Shown: piece after piece, positions 10,540 to 19,937 of the stretch
Position numbering within the stretch: the stretch's first letter is position 1
Layout of the letters: each line of letters begins with the position of its first letter
NCBI GenBank assembly: GCA_022360275.1
Contig: JAKSDC010000156.1
Location: forward strand, 1-64,000
Direction: 5' to 3'
DNA length: 64,000 bases
Source: Chlorobiales bacterium
Lineage (GTDB): Bacteria; Bacteroidota; Chlorobiia; Chlorobiales; Chlorobiaceae
Notes under the pieces: generated by a model
Told to the model about the DNA's origin: nothing
What the model saw: only the letters and a program-made list of their open reading frames with translations
Databases searched by the model: none
Translations under genes and position numbers: made by a program

Positions 10540-12657
10540 TTACCTGAGTGCGGCTGCAATGTTGCCGCCGTCTACGGTAGTAATCGAACCCGTCGTTTTC
10601 TTTTCGAGCGCAAGATGAACAAATGCATCGGCGACATCTTCAGCCGTTACCTCAAGCTTGAGAAGGTTACCCGCCATGTACTCCCGGGCACTGAGCCCTC
10701 TTGCCTTCGAGCGTGATGCAATCATCTCCTCGTTCAGAAGCCCGCTACGAATTCTGTCGGCATTGATGCCGTTCGCCCGGATACCGTCACGACCGTGGTC
10801 AAGGGCATACTGGCGGACAAGAAACAGTGTCGCAGCCTTGGGCAAACCATATGGCCCGAAATCAGGTCCAGGATTAACCGCCTGTTTTGAAACGTTGTAA
10901 AGCAGATTTCCACCTGTTCCCTGCAGTTTCATAATCTTCACGGCTTCCTGGGAAATCGCCTGGTGAGAGAAAAAATTGAGTTCAAAACTTTTTCGCAATA
11001 CCTCATCGGAAACTTCTCCTATTCTGCCCTGCAGCGCTGCTCCCACGTTGGATACAACGATATCGATCCCTCCGAATTTCCGGCAGATTTTCCTGAACGC
11101 CTCCGATACGGAAGAACGATCGGTAACGTCGCAGACAACAGCCAGCGTGTCCGGCCCAAGATTTTCCTTTGCCTCTTCGATACTTTCTTTGTCAAGATCG
11201 AGAACCGCAACTTCCGCACCTCTCTCACCGAACGCCTTGGCCGTGGCAAACCCGATAGCCCCTGCGGCTCCGGTCACCATGACAACCTTTCCGGCAAAAA
11301 CATCATGCTGCACCTTCTTCACCTTGGCTTGCTCCATGTCCCAATACTCTATACCGAATACCTCATGCTCATTGATCGATTCGAAACAGCCGATCGATTC
11401 CGCCTGAAGTACAGCTTCGGCCGTGCTCGTGGCAATATCGGCAGTAACACATGCGTCCCTGAGCGTTTTGCCAAGTCCGAACAAGCCGAGACCGGGAACA
11501 AGCACAACTCTCGGTAACGGATCCAGCATTTCAACGTCAATGCCGAATTCAGCGTGCTGTCGCTGGAAATATGCTGTATACTCTTTTTTATACGCTTCAA
11601 CCGCATCTTTGACCCCCTGCCTGAACCTTTTCGGGTCCGCAGCATCGGGAACAGGGAGAATCAGTGGGAGATTTTTCGTACGGATAATGAAATCCGGAGT
11701 CATGGTACCCTTACGAGCTATAGATGCAAGCTCATCGCTGTTAACGTATTCCATGATCTCCGGTGACGTTCGAAAATCAAGAATAAAGCTTTCGTAGTCA
11801 CGGCTGTCAGGAGTTTTTTCGATGACACACGCTCCCCTGATTACAGGAGCAACCTCCTCTACCGAAAGAAGGTTTGCGGGCACATCGACCGAAGGGAACG
11901 CTTTTCTTCCTGCCTGTTCAATTCTTTCTTCCAGCTCTGAAACCGCTCCTATCATAAGATCGTATGCTTCCCTGGATGTCTCCCCAAATGTCACCAATCC
12001 GTGTTTCAGCAGCACAAGACCTTCCACGTTTCTGTTTGTCGCATAGATCTGTTCAGCCGAACGAGCCAGTTCGAGACCGGGCCTCATATACGGAACAATC
12101 CCGAACCTGTCGCCAAACACCTCTCTACTGAGCTTCTCTCCGTCAGGCTGATTGGTCAGCATCAGCAGTGCCTGGGAATGGGTGTGATAGATATATTTAT
12201 GGGAGAGAAAAGCATGCAGCAACGTCTCGATTGAAGGCGTCAGCCCGTTTCTCACCATATGATCGGTCAGGCTGAAGAGGTTGAGGAAAAGAAAGTTTTT
12301 CAGTTCCCGGTTTGAAAATTTCTTGAGATCTTCATCGGTAAGATGCTCCCCTGCCAGAATCATCTGTAACAGCTTCTGGAGAGGCTCAATCCTGACAGGC
12401 GTAAAATCATATGCGGTAACGTCGGAAAGATCAACCCCGCTGCCTTTGATAAAAAGTACGTTTACCTTGTTTCCGATGACATCGGTAAGCTGGCTTTTTA
12501 CAGACGTATTGCCTCCTCCATGCATCACAAGTTTGCTTTCCCTGCCGAGCAAACGGGACGAATAGACCAGTTCAGCAAGTTCCCGGGGCAGCTGGGTACC
12601 CGCTTCCAGCGCATCAACCGTTGTTTTGAATCCGGTTTCTTCCCAAAGGTTTTTCAT
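10540..12657 (-). CDS. Bifunctional class II aldolase / short-chain dehydrogenase
   Basis: A 705-residue fusion of the RhaD-type rhamnulose-1-phosphate aldolase/alcohol dehydrogenase kind. The N-terminal zinc aldolase domain (about 1-400) has HGGGNTSVK at 46-54, Glu144 and the metal-binding His158/His160 pair. The C-terminal SDR domain (about 450-705) has the VTGAAGAIG nucleotide motif and a YNVSK catalytic pair. Such proteins cleave deoxyketose 1-phosphates to DHAP plus lactaldehyde and oxidise the aldehyde. It is the first gene of the operon with the LsrF-type enzyme and the RubisCO-like protein; no rhamnose isomerase or kinase is nearby. Confidence 0.92.
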   Translation of the reverse strand: MKNLWEETGFKTTVDALEAGTQLPRELAELVYSSRLLGRESKLVMHGGGNTSVKSQLTDVIGNKVNVLFIKGSGVDLSDVTAYDFTPVRIEPLQKLLQMILAGEHLTDEDLKKFSNRELKNFLFLNLFSLTDHMVRNGLTPSIETLLHAFLSHKYIYHTHSQALLMLTNQPDGEKLSREVFGDRFGIVPYMRPGLELARSAEQIYATNRNVEGLVLLKHGLVTFGETSREAYDLMIGAVSELEERIEQAGRKAFPSVDVPANLLSVEEVAPVIRGACVIEKTPDSRDYESFILDFRTSPEIMEYVNSDELASIARKGTMTPDFIIRTKNLPLILPVPDAADPKRFRQGVKDAVEAYKKEYTAYFQRQHAEFGIDVEMLDPLPRVVLVPGLGLFGLGKTLRDACVTADIATSTAEAVLQAESIGCFESINEHEVFGIEYWDMEQAKVKKVQHDVFAGKVVMVTGAAGAIGFATAKAFGERGAEVAVLDLDKESIEEAKENLGPDTLAVVCDVTDRSSVSEAFRKICRKFGGIDIVVSNVGAALQGRIGEVSDEVLRKSFELNFFSHQAISQEAVKIMKLQGTGGNLLYNVSKQAVNPGPDFGPYGLPKAATLFLVRQYALDHGRDGIRANGINADRIRSGLLNEEMIASRSKARGLSAREYMAGNLLKLEVTAEDVADAFVHLALEKKTTGSITTVDGGNIAAALR

Positions 12658-12796
12658 ACAAAAAACGTCTAATGTCCGCAGAGGAGCAAGCTGCCAAAAG
12701 ATATTGATATGTAAGGCTTTGAATATAGTAAAAACCTGAAACCCTGAAAACCGCCCACCTCCGCAGTTCCATTATTTTTCCGATTGTTGTTACTTT

Positions 12797-12940
12797 AGGG
12801 CACCTCTGTAAATTGTCGCGAGCGCCTTGAGTACGAGGCGAACGGAGCGCAGAAACCGGAGTGTACACGTAGTACATGATTTCGAGCACCGATCAACGAA
12901 GTAATCATGGTGCACAGCAAATTAATAGCGGTGCCTTTTA
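12797..12940 (+). repeat. Type II palindromic repeat, copy 1
   Basis: A 144-bp element bounded by imperfect terminal inverted repeats (AGGGCACCTCTGTAAATT at the left, AATTAATAGCGGTGCCTTTT at the right). It contains the core CTTGAGTACGAGGCGAACGG shared, in diverged form, with the type I elements, and an inner dyad GTGTACACGTAGTACA. The second copy, in opposite orientation, is at 24038-24179. There is no transposase. Confidence 0.8.
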
Positions 12941-12968
12941 GATGATTGGTGAATGGTGTGATTAGTGG

Positions 12969-13045
12969 GAGAAGATAGTTTTTGAGAAATAGCATTATTC
13001 ATTAGTAATTTGTCATTAGTCATTGAAGCACCGCTCCCGGCTCCT
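12969..13045 (+). repeat. 76-bp dispersed duplication, copy 2
   Basis: Near-identical to 4880-4955 with one inserted base. It overlaps an upstream in-frame TTG of recX, which shows that the long N-terminal extension of recX is not coding. Confidence 0.8.
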
Positions 13046-13060
13046 AACAGGCGATTCATC

Positions 13061-13516
13061 ATGATTGAGAACACAGACAAAGAGGCGTTCGATCTTGCCA
13101 TCCGTTACCTCGGGAACCGTGAACATTCGCGCAAAGAAATCATCGTAAAACTTGAACGCAAACAGTTCAATCAGGAAGCTATCGAGACAGTCCTCAACAG
13201 GCTCGACGAGCTTGGCCTGCTTGACGACAGATCGTTTGCCATGAACTATGTCGGAAGCAGGTCGAGAAAAAAACCCTTGGGACGCTACAAGCTCAGATAC
13301 GAGTTACTGCAGAAAGGCATAGCGGAAGAGGTTATCGACGAGGTTCTTAACGAGTATGACAGTTCAACCCATTGTCTGGACGCTGCTCTGAAGAAACTGC
13401 CGTTTATCAAGGGAGATGAGCGTTACCGCCGGAAAAAACTGCATGCTTTTCTGATGAACAGGGGCTTTGACAGCCAGACAATTCGGGAAACCCTCGATCA
13501 GATTTTCCACTCCTGA
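13061..13516 (+). CDS. recX: Regulatory protein RecX
   Basis: RecX binds RecA filaments and limits recombination. The 151-residue product has the three-helix RecX repeats: it opens with LAIRYLGNREHSRKEI, then LDELGLLDDRSFA, then GFDSQTIRETL at the C-terminus. The ATG at 13061 is chosen because the open frame upstream (from TTG 13010) is made of the dispersed 76-bp repeat. It converges on pyrH. recA is not in the window. Confidence 0.9.
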   Translation: MIENTDKEAFDLAIRYLGNREHSRKEIIVKLERKQFNQEAIETVLNRLDELGLLDDRSFAMNYVGSRSRKKPLGRYKLRYELLQKGIAEEVIDEVLNEYDSSTHCLDAALKKLPFIKGDERYRRKKLHAFLMNRGFDSQTIRETLDQIFHS

Positions 13517-13550
13517 GAACCAAGAGCCAGTTGGCAGTGCCGAAGATAGC

Positions 13551-13582
13551 AGTGTTGAATCGTTGAGTTGTTGAGTTGTTTA
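13551..13582 (+). repeat. GTTGA-type simple repeat
   Basis: A tandem run of GTTGAGTT-like units lies between the recX and pyrH stops. Similar tracts occur at 48773-48798, 53640-53670 (inverted) and 57876-57900, all outside genes. Confidence 0.6.
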
Positions 13583-13597
13583 TTCTTTGCCTTGTAT

Positions 13598-14320
13598 CTA
13601 CCCCTCGCCACCCTGATTCACAAGCGTTCCGACTGTTTCACCCCCCAGCAGCCTGACCAGGTTACCCTCTACATTCATGTTCATGACAACAATGGGAAGA
13701 AGATTTTCCCTGCAAAGAGTAATGGCTGTCAGATCCATAACCCTGAGATTCTTTTTCAGCACGTCGATATATGAAATATTCCTGTACATTTCAGCTGCCG
13801 GGTTTTTCTCGGGGTCAGAGCTGTAGACGCCATCAACACGAGTCCCTTTAACAATGACATCAGCCTCGATCTCGACTGCACGAAGCGAGGCTGCAGTATC
13901 GGTGGTGAAATATGGATTGCCCGTACCGGCACCGAAGATAACCACTCTTCCCTTTTCGAGGTGGCGTATTGCCCGCCTGCGTATAAACTGCTCGGCAACC
14001 TGTTCCATCTTGATCGCACTCATAAGTCGAGTAAAAACACCTTTTCTTTCAAGCGCATCCTGAAAGGCCAGAGAGTTTATGACGGTTGCAAGCATACCCA
14101 TGTGATCGGCCTGGACACGGTCCATATTTGCCGCGGCCGAAGACAGACCGCGAAAAATATTGCCGCCGCCGATTACCAGTGCAATTTCAGCACCAAGGTC
14201 AAGCGCCCCTTTAACTTCTTCCGCATAGCGGTCCACCATGCGGGCATCGATACCGTAACCCTCTTCCCCGGCCAGGGATTCTCCGCTTAATTTAAGCAGA
14301 ATACGTTTGTACTGTAACAT
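13598..14320 (-). CDS. pyrH: Uridylate kinase
   Basis: UMP kinase of the amino-acid kinase fold, making UDP. The 240 residues include KLSGESLAG near the N-terminus, GGGNIFRG at about 51-58, and the ATP/UMP-binding [15 protein letters not shown]. It starts with ATG and has the usual family length. It is the last gene of the rplM-rpsI-rpsB-tsf-pyrH run, but a good terminator lies between tsf and pyrH, so it may need its own promoter or read-through. frr, often next to pyrH, is absent. Confidence 0.97.
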   Translation of the reverse strand: MLQYKRILLKLSGESLAGEEGYGIDARMVDRYAEEVKGALDLGAEIALVIGGGNIFRGLSSAAANMDRVQADHMGMLATVINSLAFQDALERKGVFTRLMSAIKMEQVAEQFIRRRAIRHLEKGRVVIFGAGTGNPYFTTDTAASLRAVEIEADVIVKGTRVDGVYSSDPEKNPAAEMYRNISYIDVLKKNLRVMDLTAITLCRENLLPIVVMNMNVEGNLVRLLGGETVGTLVNQGGEG

Positions 14321-14351
14321 GAGTGCATCTCCAGGATATTGTGTGCCAAAA

Positions 14352-14378
14352 AAAAGCCCCGTATAAAACGAGGCTTTT
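14352..14378 (-). terminator. Rho-independent terminator after tsf
   Basis: On the minus strand, GCCTCG-TTTTATA-CGGGGC forms a 6-bp stem (one G-U) followed by a run of eight T. It lies just after the tsf stop and before pyrH. Confidence 0.85.
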
Positions 14379-14382
14379 CTAT

Positions 14383-15249
14383 TTACTCACCCAACTGATA
14401 CCGGATAAAACCGTTTATCGTCATTTGCATATTGTGCTGTTTCGTAAAGTCTTTCAGCACATCCTGCACCTTGGCGCTGCTGTCCTTGATAAACGACTGC
14501 TCGAGCAGCACCACCTCCTGGTAATATTTCTCCAGGCGCCCGGTCACAATCTTATCAACGAACTGTTCAGGCTTCCCCTGACCCAAAGCCTGCTGCCGGT
14601 AGATTTCCTTCTCTTTCTCAATATACTCGGCAGGAACGTTCGAGCGCTCAACGACAATCGGTGAAGCGGCAGCCACCTGCATGGCGATATCTTTTGCAAA
14701 AACAACGGATTCCGGTGTATTCCCGCCGGTAATCTCAACCATGGATCCAAGTTTTGAGCCGGGGTGCACATAACCGGCCACAAGACCCGCATCCGTCCTG
14801 AGATACCCCAAGCGCTTGAGCTCGATTTTTTCACCAAGCTTACCGGTCATGGTCTTGATGGCATCCTCAACCGACTCATCCCCATAAGCATTCCCCAGTG
14901 AAACGCTCATCATGCGTTCAGCCGAATCGATACCCCCCTCGAGCGCAGTCTGTGCAACGGCCTCGGCGAAACCTGTAAAATCACCTCCCCTTGCCACGAA
15001 ATCGGTCTCACAGTTCAATTCGAGAATAACACCGGTATCAGCAGCATCATTGATTTTTACGACGATAACACCTTCCCTTGCCTCACGCCCTGCACGTTTT
15101 GCAGCAAGTGCCGCTCCCTTTTTACGGAGATACTCCATGGCTTTCTGCATATCGCCTCCGGTTTCATCCAAGGCTTTTTTGCAGTCCATCATACCGACGC
15201 CGGTTTTATCTCGCAACTCCTTAACCGTTTTTGCAGATATCTGACTCAT
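14383..15249 (-). CDS. tsf: Elongation factor Ts
   Basis: EF-Ts recycles EF-Tu-GDP. The 288-residue product begins [17 protein letters not shown], followed by the [12 protein letters not shown] motif typical of the UBA-like N-terminal domain, and has the [10 protein letters not shown] motif near residue 82. An upstream ATG four codons earlier is possible, but the MSQIS start fits the family. The gene follows rpsB by 37 nt, the standard pairing, and is closed by a terminator. Confidence 0.97.
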   Translation of the reverse strand: MSQISAKTVKELRDKTGVGMMDCKKALDETGGDMQKAMEYLRKKGAALAAKRAGREAREGVIVVKINDAADTGVILELNCETDFVARGGDFTGFAEAVAQTALEGGIDSAERMMSVSLGNAYGDESVEDAIKTMTGKLGEKIELKRLGYLRTDAGLVAGYVHPGSKLGSMVEITGGNTPESVVFAKDIAMQVAAASPIVVERSNVPAEYIEKEKEIYRQQALGQGKPEQFVDKIVTGRLEKYYQEVVLLEQSFIKDSSAKVQDVLKDFTKQHNMQMTINGFIRYQLGE

Positions 15250-15286
15250 TGCAACTTCCAATATGGTTTACGTAGTAAAGTATTTG

Positions 15287-16072
15287 TTAATCCTGGGCAC
15301 TTTCTTCCTGACCCGCTTCTTCACCGTCATTTTCTGCAGCTTCTTCAGCTTCTGCCATAGCAGCCTCTTCAGCAGATTGCTGACGGGCGCTGACAATGGC
15401 ATCGGCAACACCTTTCACCATCAGCTCAATGGAACGGATTGCATCATCGTTTGCTGGAATCACGAAATCGACTTCACCGGGATCGCAGTTGGTATCGACA
15501 AGAGCAAAAATCGGTATGCCGAGCGACCGGGCTTCTCTTACCGCTATATGCTCTTTTTTAATGTCAACCACAAAAAGCGCCGCCGGCAGCCTGGTCATTT
15601 CAGCTATACCGCCAAGTATCCTCACGAGCTTCTCTTTTTCTCGCATCAGCATCAGCCGCTCTTTCTTGGTAATCATATCGAACGTACCGTCGGTCTCCAT
15701 CCTGTCGATTGCATTCATCCTGCGAATGCTCTGACGGATCGTCGAGAAATTGGTAAGCATGCCTCCAAGCCATCTCTCGGATACATAAGGCATGCCCGCC
15801 CGCTCGGCTTCTTCGGCAATAATCGATTTGGCCTGCTTTTTGGTTCCTACAAACATGATCTCTTTCCCTGTCAGGGCAATCGCCTCAATGGCTTTCATTG
15901 CCTCTTCAGCCATTACCAGGGTTTTTTTGAGATCGATGATGTGCACGCCGTTCTTCTCCATGAAGATATACGGCCTCATCTTGGGGCACCAGCGGCGGGC
16001 CAGGTGACCGAAATGCACACCGGAACGCAGCATGTCTTCAAGCTGGAATCTTGATGTTGTCTCTGTCTGCAT
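15287..16072 (-). CDS. rpsB: 30S ribosomal protein S2
   Basis: A structural protein of the 30S subunit. From the ATG at 16072 it has 261 residues, starting [18 protein letters not shown], followed by [15 protein letters not shown] and, centrally, [12 protein letters not shown] and [10 protein letters not shown]. An in-frame extension of 23 codons upstream has no S2 similarity, so it is excluded. The C-terminal tail is Glu/Ala-rich. The 144-nt spacer from rpsI may hold leader regulation. Confidence 0.97.
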   Translation of the reverse strand: MQTETTSRFQLEDMLRSGVHFGHLARRWCPKMRPYIFMEKNGVHIIDLKKTLVMAEEAMKAIEAIALTGKEIMFVGTKKQAKSIIAEEAERAGMPYVSERWLGGMLTNFSTIRQSIRRMNAIDRMETDGTFDMITKKERLMLMREKEKLVRILGGIAEMTRLPAALFVVDIKKEHIAVREARSLGIPIFALVDTNCDPGEVDFVIPANDDAIRSIELMVKGVADAIVSARQQSAEEAAMAEAEEAAENDGEEAGQEESAQD

Positions 16073-16216
16073 AGCTGTAACAGTTTTTCCTCTATCCTGC
16101 ATATATCGCACGGAATCCGGCACATCAGCACCGGACACCACCGCACAACGTCACCCGCAAAAACGGGTTAGCAGGATATGCGTTGTTGATAAGTCATGTA
16201 TATGTAATAAAGAACC

Positions 16217-16612
16217 TTAACGTTTGGAGAACTGGAATCTCTTACGGGCTTTTTTCTGGCCGTATTTCTTCCTCTCAACCATACGCGGATCTCTTGTCAT
16301 CAGTCTGTCCTTGCGGAACAACAAACGGTTCTCACCGTCGATCTCCACAAGAGCTCTTGCAACAGCAAGGCTTACCGCTCCTGCCTGACCGCTGATACCC
16401 CCTCCATGTACACTGATTTTTATATCAAACTCGTCCTGTTTTCCGGAGAGCGCCAGGGGCTTGAGCGCCTCACTCCTTTTGTATTCATCCCTGAAATACT
16501 CATCAACAGGCCGCTTGTTGACCGTTACCTTCCCCTTACCCGGAACAAGAAAAACCCTTGCCACCGAAGTTTTTCTGCGGCCCACTGCATTGATAACCTC
16601 TTTCATCGCCAT
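16217..16612 (-). CDS. rpsI: 30S ribosomal protein S9
   Basis: A 131-residue S9 with the [12 protein letters not shown] motif near the N-terminus, [10 protein letters not shown] centrally and the basic C-terminus [17 protein letters not shown] that reaches the P-site tRNA. It starts MAMKEV, with either of the first two ATGs possible. It lies 8 nt after rplM, the conserved L13-S9 pair. Confidence 0.97.
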   Translation of the reverse strand: MAMKEVINAVGRRKTSVARVFLVPGKGKVTVNKRPVDEYFRDEYKRSEALKPLALSGKQDEFDIKISVHGGGISGQAGAVSLAVARALVEIDGENRLLFRKDRLMTRDPRMVERKKYGQKKARKRFQFSKR

Positions 16613-16620
16613 TAGTTTTA

Positions 16621-17073
16621 TTATTGGTTAACCTTCATTTCAACAGGACACTGGGCAGCATGCGGATGCTCGGGACCAGCATATACCTTGAGCTTCTTGA
16701 AAAGTGCTCTTCCGAGGTTGTTGTGAGGCAGCATCCCCCACACAGCTTTCTCGATCACTTTTTCAGGGTTTTTCCGGAGAAGCTCCTTGACGTCCTCAAC
16801 CTTTACACCGCCGGGGTAATTCGAATGCGAAAAGTAGGTTTTCTGGTCTATCTTCCTGCCGCTGAGACCGACCTTCCCGGCGTTCGTTACAATAACGAAA
16901 TCGCCTGTGTCAATATGCGGGGTAAACTGCGGCTTGTGCTTCCCCCGGAGTATCTTTGCAATTTCACTGGCAAGACGGCCGAGCACCTTGCCTTCCGCAT
17001 CAACGACATACCATTTGCGCTCTACCTCTCCCGGTTTGGCTGAATATGTCTTGAAACCAATCGTCTTACTCAT
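16621..17073 (-). CDS. rplM: 50S ribosomal protein L13
   Basis: An early-assembly 50S protein. The 150 residues include [31 protein letters not shown], and the MLPHNNLGR motif typical of L13. It leads the rplM-rpsI-rpsB-tsf run. Its 165-nt upstream region carries a perfect 8-bp inverted repeat 22 nt before the ATG, a candidate autoregulatory leader. A ribosome binding site (ACAGGA) precedes the ATG. Confidence 0.97.
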   Translation of the reverse strand: MSKTIGFKTYSAKPGEVERKWYVVDAEGKVLGRLASEIAKILRGKHKPQFTPHIDTGDFVIVTNAGKVGLSGRKIDQKTYFSHSNYPGGVKVEDVKELLRKNPEKVIEKAVWGMLPHNNLGRALFKKLKVYAGPEHPHAAQCPVEMKVNQ

Positions 17074-17095
17074 TCCTGTACCTTGTTTAAAGAGA

Positions 17096-17125
17096 ACATT
17101 GCCAAAAAATTCTGTCCGGCAATGT
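17096..17125 (-). promoter_or_regulatory. Hairpin in the rplM leader
   Basis: Perfect 8-bp arms ACATTGCC and GGCAATGT with a 14-nt loop lie 22 nt upstream of the L13 start, inside its 5' leader. There is no T-run, so it is not a terminator. A ribosomal-protein autoregulatory structure is inferred from position only. Confidence 0.5.
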
Positions 17126-17238
17126 AATTTATTTCAAATAATTCTACAAACATTATACCTTGCTAAATTAGTCGGCAGTTTCCGTCAAGCAGCCGGTTTC
17201 GACTTTTCACCTTTGAATTTTGACTTCAGATACTAGCG

Positions 17239-18549
17239 ATGAAACCTCTTGTAGCTCTTGTCGGCCGGCCCAATGTCGGAAAATCAACCCTTTTCAACCG
17301 TATTACACGGAGCAAAAGCGCGATTACCGACAGCACGCCCGGAGTCACAAGGGACCGTCATATCGCTCCGGCGGACTGGCAGGGCAGAAAGTTCATGGTA
17401 ATGGATACCGGCGGGTACTGTCATGACAAAGACACTATCAGCGCCGCCATGCTTGAACAGACGCTCACCGCCATACATGAAGCTGACGTCATCCTCTTTC
17501 TGGTTGACGTTCGCTCGGGCCTGACCTATCTCGACCTCGATATGAGCAAGATGCTTAAAAAGAATTTCCAGAATAAACCCGTATACCTGGCAGTAAACAA
17601 GGTTGAAAGCCGTCAACTCGTTTTTGAGGGAGAGGAGTTCCGCCGGACAGGATTCACCGAACCCTGGTTTATATCTGCCCGGGAAGGAACAGGGGTAGCA
17701 GATCTGCTCGACGAGGTTGTTGCCTCTTTTCCTGAAGAAAGTGATGAAGAGAAAGATGACACGATAACCGGACTCGCAATTATCGGACGGCCCAATGTCG
17801 GGAAATCCAGTTTCGTCAACGCTCTTCTCGGTAGTAATCGGCATATTGTTTCAAGCACTCCCGGAACAACAAGAGACGCTATCGACAGCAGGTTCAGACG
17901 CAATGGCAAGGATTTTCTGCTGATCGACACCGCAGGACTGCGAAAACGCACAAAGATCGACAGAGGCATCGAGTTTTACAGCTCGTTACGAACAGAAAAG
18001 TCCATAGAGCGCTGCGATGTCGCACTGTTGCTGATCGACGCTGAACAAGGCCTCGAAAAACAGGACATCAAGATCGTACAGATGGCTGTAGAGAAAAAGA
18101 AAGGTGTCCTTATTCTGATCAACAAATGGGATCTTATCGAGAAAGATTCGAAAACCAGCAAAAAGTACAGCGACGGCATTTATGACCAGATCGGCAATCT
18201 TTCCTGGATTCCAGTGCACTTCATCTCCGCTCTCACCAAAAAGAACCTCTATAAAGCAATTGATACTGCATATGAAATATCCCGGAACCGACAAAGGAAA
18301 ATCAGTACGAGCGGGCTCAACAGATTCCTGCAGGATGTGCTCTCAGAAGCTCCCCCCTCTTCAAAGTCAGGCCGTGAGCTGAAAATTAAATATATGACCC
18401 AGATCGGCGCTCCTTACCCGGTGTTTGCATTTTTCTGTAACAACCCCGAGCTTGTTCTCAGCAATTATAAACGATTTCTTGAGAAGCGCCTGCGGCAGGC
18501 GTTCGATTTTACCGGAGTTCCTCTATCATTGCGATTTAAGCTTAAATAA
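17239..18549 (+). CDS. der: GTPase Der (EngA)
   Basis: Der is a double-GTPase needed for 50S assembly. The 436-residue protein has G1 motifs GRPNVGKST at 9-17 and GRPNVGKSS at 183-191, DTGG at 56-59 and DTAG in the second domain, NKWD in domain 2, and a C-terminal KH-like domain. The first-domain G4 reads NKVE (120-123) rather than the usual NKxD. It starts with ATG. The promoter region is shared with divergent rplM; a structured terminator-like element follows. Confidence 0.97.
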   Translation: MKPLVALVGRPNVGKSTLFNRITRSKSAITDSTPGVTRDRHIAPADWQGRKFMVMDTGGYCHDKDTISAAMLEQTLTAIHEADVILFLVDVRSGLTYLDLDMSKMLKKNFQNKPVYLAVNKVESRQLVFEGEEFRRTGFTEPWFISAREGTGVADLLDEVVASFPEESDEEKDDTITGLAIIGRPNVGKSSFVNALLGSNRHIVSSTPGTTRDAIDSRFRRNGKDFLLIDTAGLRKRTKIDRGIEFYSSLRTEKSIERCDVALLLIDAEQGLEKQDIKIVQMAVEKKKGVLILINKWDLIEKDSKTSKKYSDGIYDQIGNLSWIPVHFISALTKKNLYKAIDTAYEISRNRQRKISTSGLNRFLQDVLSEAPPSSKSGRELKIKYMTQIGAPYPVFAFFCNNPELVLSNYKRFLEKRLRQAFDFTGVPLSLRFKLK

Positions 18550-18590
18550 AGCATACGTCAAGCGTTTTACATTTTCCCGTTCACCTCGAC

Positions 18591-18645
18591 AAGCCGGGGT
18601 ATCAAGCCGAAAAACCGATACCGACGGTGAATTCCGGCTTTTTTG
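18591..18645 (+). terminator. Compound hairpin with T-run after der
   Basis: An outer stem AAGCCGG/CCGGCTT (18591-18597 with 18634-18640) encloses an inner stem GGTATC/GATACC (18598-18603 with 18617-18622) and is followed by TTTTTT. A second AAGCCG at 18604-18609 can compete for the same CGGCTT. It would serve as a terminator after der; the alternative pairing also allows a switch-like leader for the downstream mrp gene. Confidence 0.6.
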
Positions 18646-18764
18646 TTTATGATTTTTGCATGCTGCATTTTTGAAAATTACAGGATGCGAATAATCATTC
18701 AATTTAGGTGAAGGGCTCTTATATTGATTTTTTCCGAAACACTATAAAAAACAAACAATTCGTT

Positions 18765-19850
18765 ATGCCAGCAATCACCCAGAAGCAGATACTCGAAGCG
18801 CTTGAAAACGTCATGGACCCCGACCTGAACAAGGATCTGGTTTCCTTGAATATGATCAAGGACATCCGTATCGATGAAAAAAACAACATTTTCTTCAGTA
18901 TCGAGCTCACCACACCTGCCTGTCCGATGAAGGATCATTTCCGAAATGCCTGCACTTCCGTCATACGTGAGAGGCTGCCTGAAGCGGGTGAAATCACCAT
19001 AAGCCTTCCGGCAAAAGTCACTTCGAGCGCAAGCTGCGGTCATCACGGAGAAAAAGCCGACCCTTTGCCGAAGGTCAGAAATATCATTGCCGTAGGGTCG
19101 GGCAAAGGTGGAGTCGGCAAATCAACCGTTGCAGTAAACCTTGCCGTCAGTCTTGCACGGACAGGTGCGAAAGTCGGCCTGATCGATGCGGACCTCTACG
19201 GTCCGAGCATCCCGACAATGTTCGGGCTTGAAAACAAGCGTCCGGAAATAGTCAACAAAACCATCGTACCAATTGAGAGATACGGTGTGAAGCTCATGTC
19301 GATCGGTTTTCTTATCGAAAGCGACAATCCCGTTATCTGGCGGGGCCCCATGGCCTCTTCCGCCATAAAACAGTTTGTTACGGATGTTGACTGGGGAGAG
19401 CTTGACTACCTCATTTTTGACCTTCCGCCCGGAACAGGCGATATTCAGCTGACACTTGTCCAGATGCTTCCGGTCAGCGGGGCGGTTATTGTCACAACAC
19501 CCCAGGACGTTGCTCTTTCCGATGTGGCAAAAGCCGTCACCATGTTCAGAAAGGTCAATGTCCCTCTGCTGGGTCTCATAGAGAACATGAGCTATTACCT
19601 TCTGCCGGACGGTTCAAAGGACTATATATTCGGCAAGGGAGGAGGTGAAAAGTTCGCCAAAGCCCAGGGCATGACACTGCTTGGCTCTATCCCGATCGGC
19701 GGCGTTGTCAGGGAAGGAGGAGATAGCGGCACGCCTGTCGTTGTAGAGCTTCCGGACAGCGAGGCAGCCAGGGCAATTGAATCGTCAGCCTGTGAGGTTG
19801 CCAGGCAAATATCCATCCGCAATGCTGCTGCGTGCGCACACCGGAACTGA
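18765..19850 (+). CDS. Mrp/NBP35-family iron-sulfur carrier ATPase
   Basis: An ATPase that binds and delivers Fe-S clusters. From the ATG at 18765 it has 361 residues. The N-terminal DUF59/MIP18-like domain (about 1-90) is followed by a deviant Walker A, GSGKGGVGKST, a Walker B in LIFDLPPGTGD and the C-terminal part of the Mrp domain. The usual CxxC pair of Mrp proteins is not visible at the expected C-terminal place. An upstream GTG would add 19 residues without similarity. It converges with a NifU-like gene across a shared terminator. Confidence 0.92.
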   Translation: MPAITQKQILEALENVMDPDLNKDLVSLNMIKDIRIDEKNNIFFSIELTTPACPMKDHFRNACTSVIRERLPEAGEITISLPAKVTSSASCGHHGEKADPLPKVRNIIAVGSGKGGVGKSTVAVNLAVSLARTGAKVGLIDADLYGPSIPTMFGLENKRPEIVNKTIVPIERYGVKLMSIGFLIESDNPVIWRGPMASSAIKQFVTDVDWGELDYLIFDLPPGTGDIQLTLVQMLPVSGAVIVTTPQDVALSDVAKAVTMFRKVNVPLLGLIENMSYYLLPDGSKDYIFGKGGGEKFAKAQGMTLLGSIPIGGVVREGGDSGTPVVVELPDSEAARAIESSACEVARQISIRNAAACAHRN

Positions 19851-19885
19851 CAACAGCAGTGCAAGAAGCAGTTTTCACTTACAGC

Positions 19886-19913
19886 AAAAAACCGGCCTGA
19901 AAGCCGGTTTTTT
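19886..19913. terminator. Bidirectional terminator between mrp and nifU-like genes
   Basis: AAAAACCGGC-CTGAAA-GCCGGTTTTTT makes a stem of about 10 bp with A/T runs on both flanks. It can terminate both converging genes. Confidence 0.9.
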
Positions 19914-19937
19914 GCATAGTGCTGTTCTTTTATCAGG

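Larger units (their letters stand above)
12658..13060. other. Gene-free stretch before recX
   Basis: The 403 bases hold the likely promoter region of the aldolase-LsrF-RLP operon (12658-12795), a type II palindromic repeat (12797-12940) and the second copy of the 76-bp duplication (12969-13045). No open frame with convincing protein features was seen. Confidence 0.6.

Noticed and set aside
13010..13060. Upstream TTG start for recX
   Set aside because: The added codons come from the dispersed 76-bp repeat also found at 4880-4955.
15263..16054. 263-residue frame antisense to rpsB
   Set aside because: Shadow of S2, which is unambiguous.
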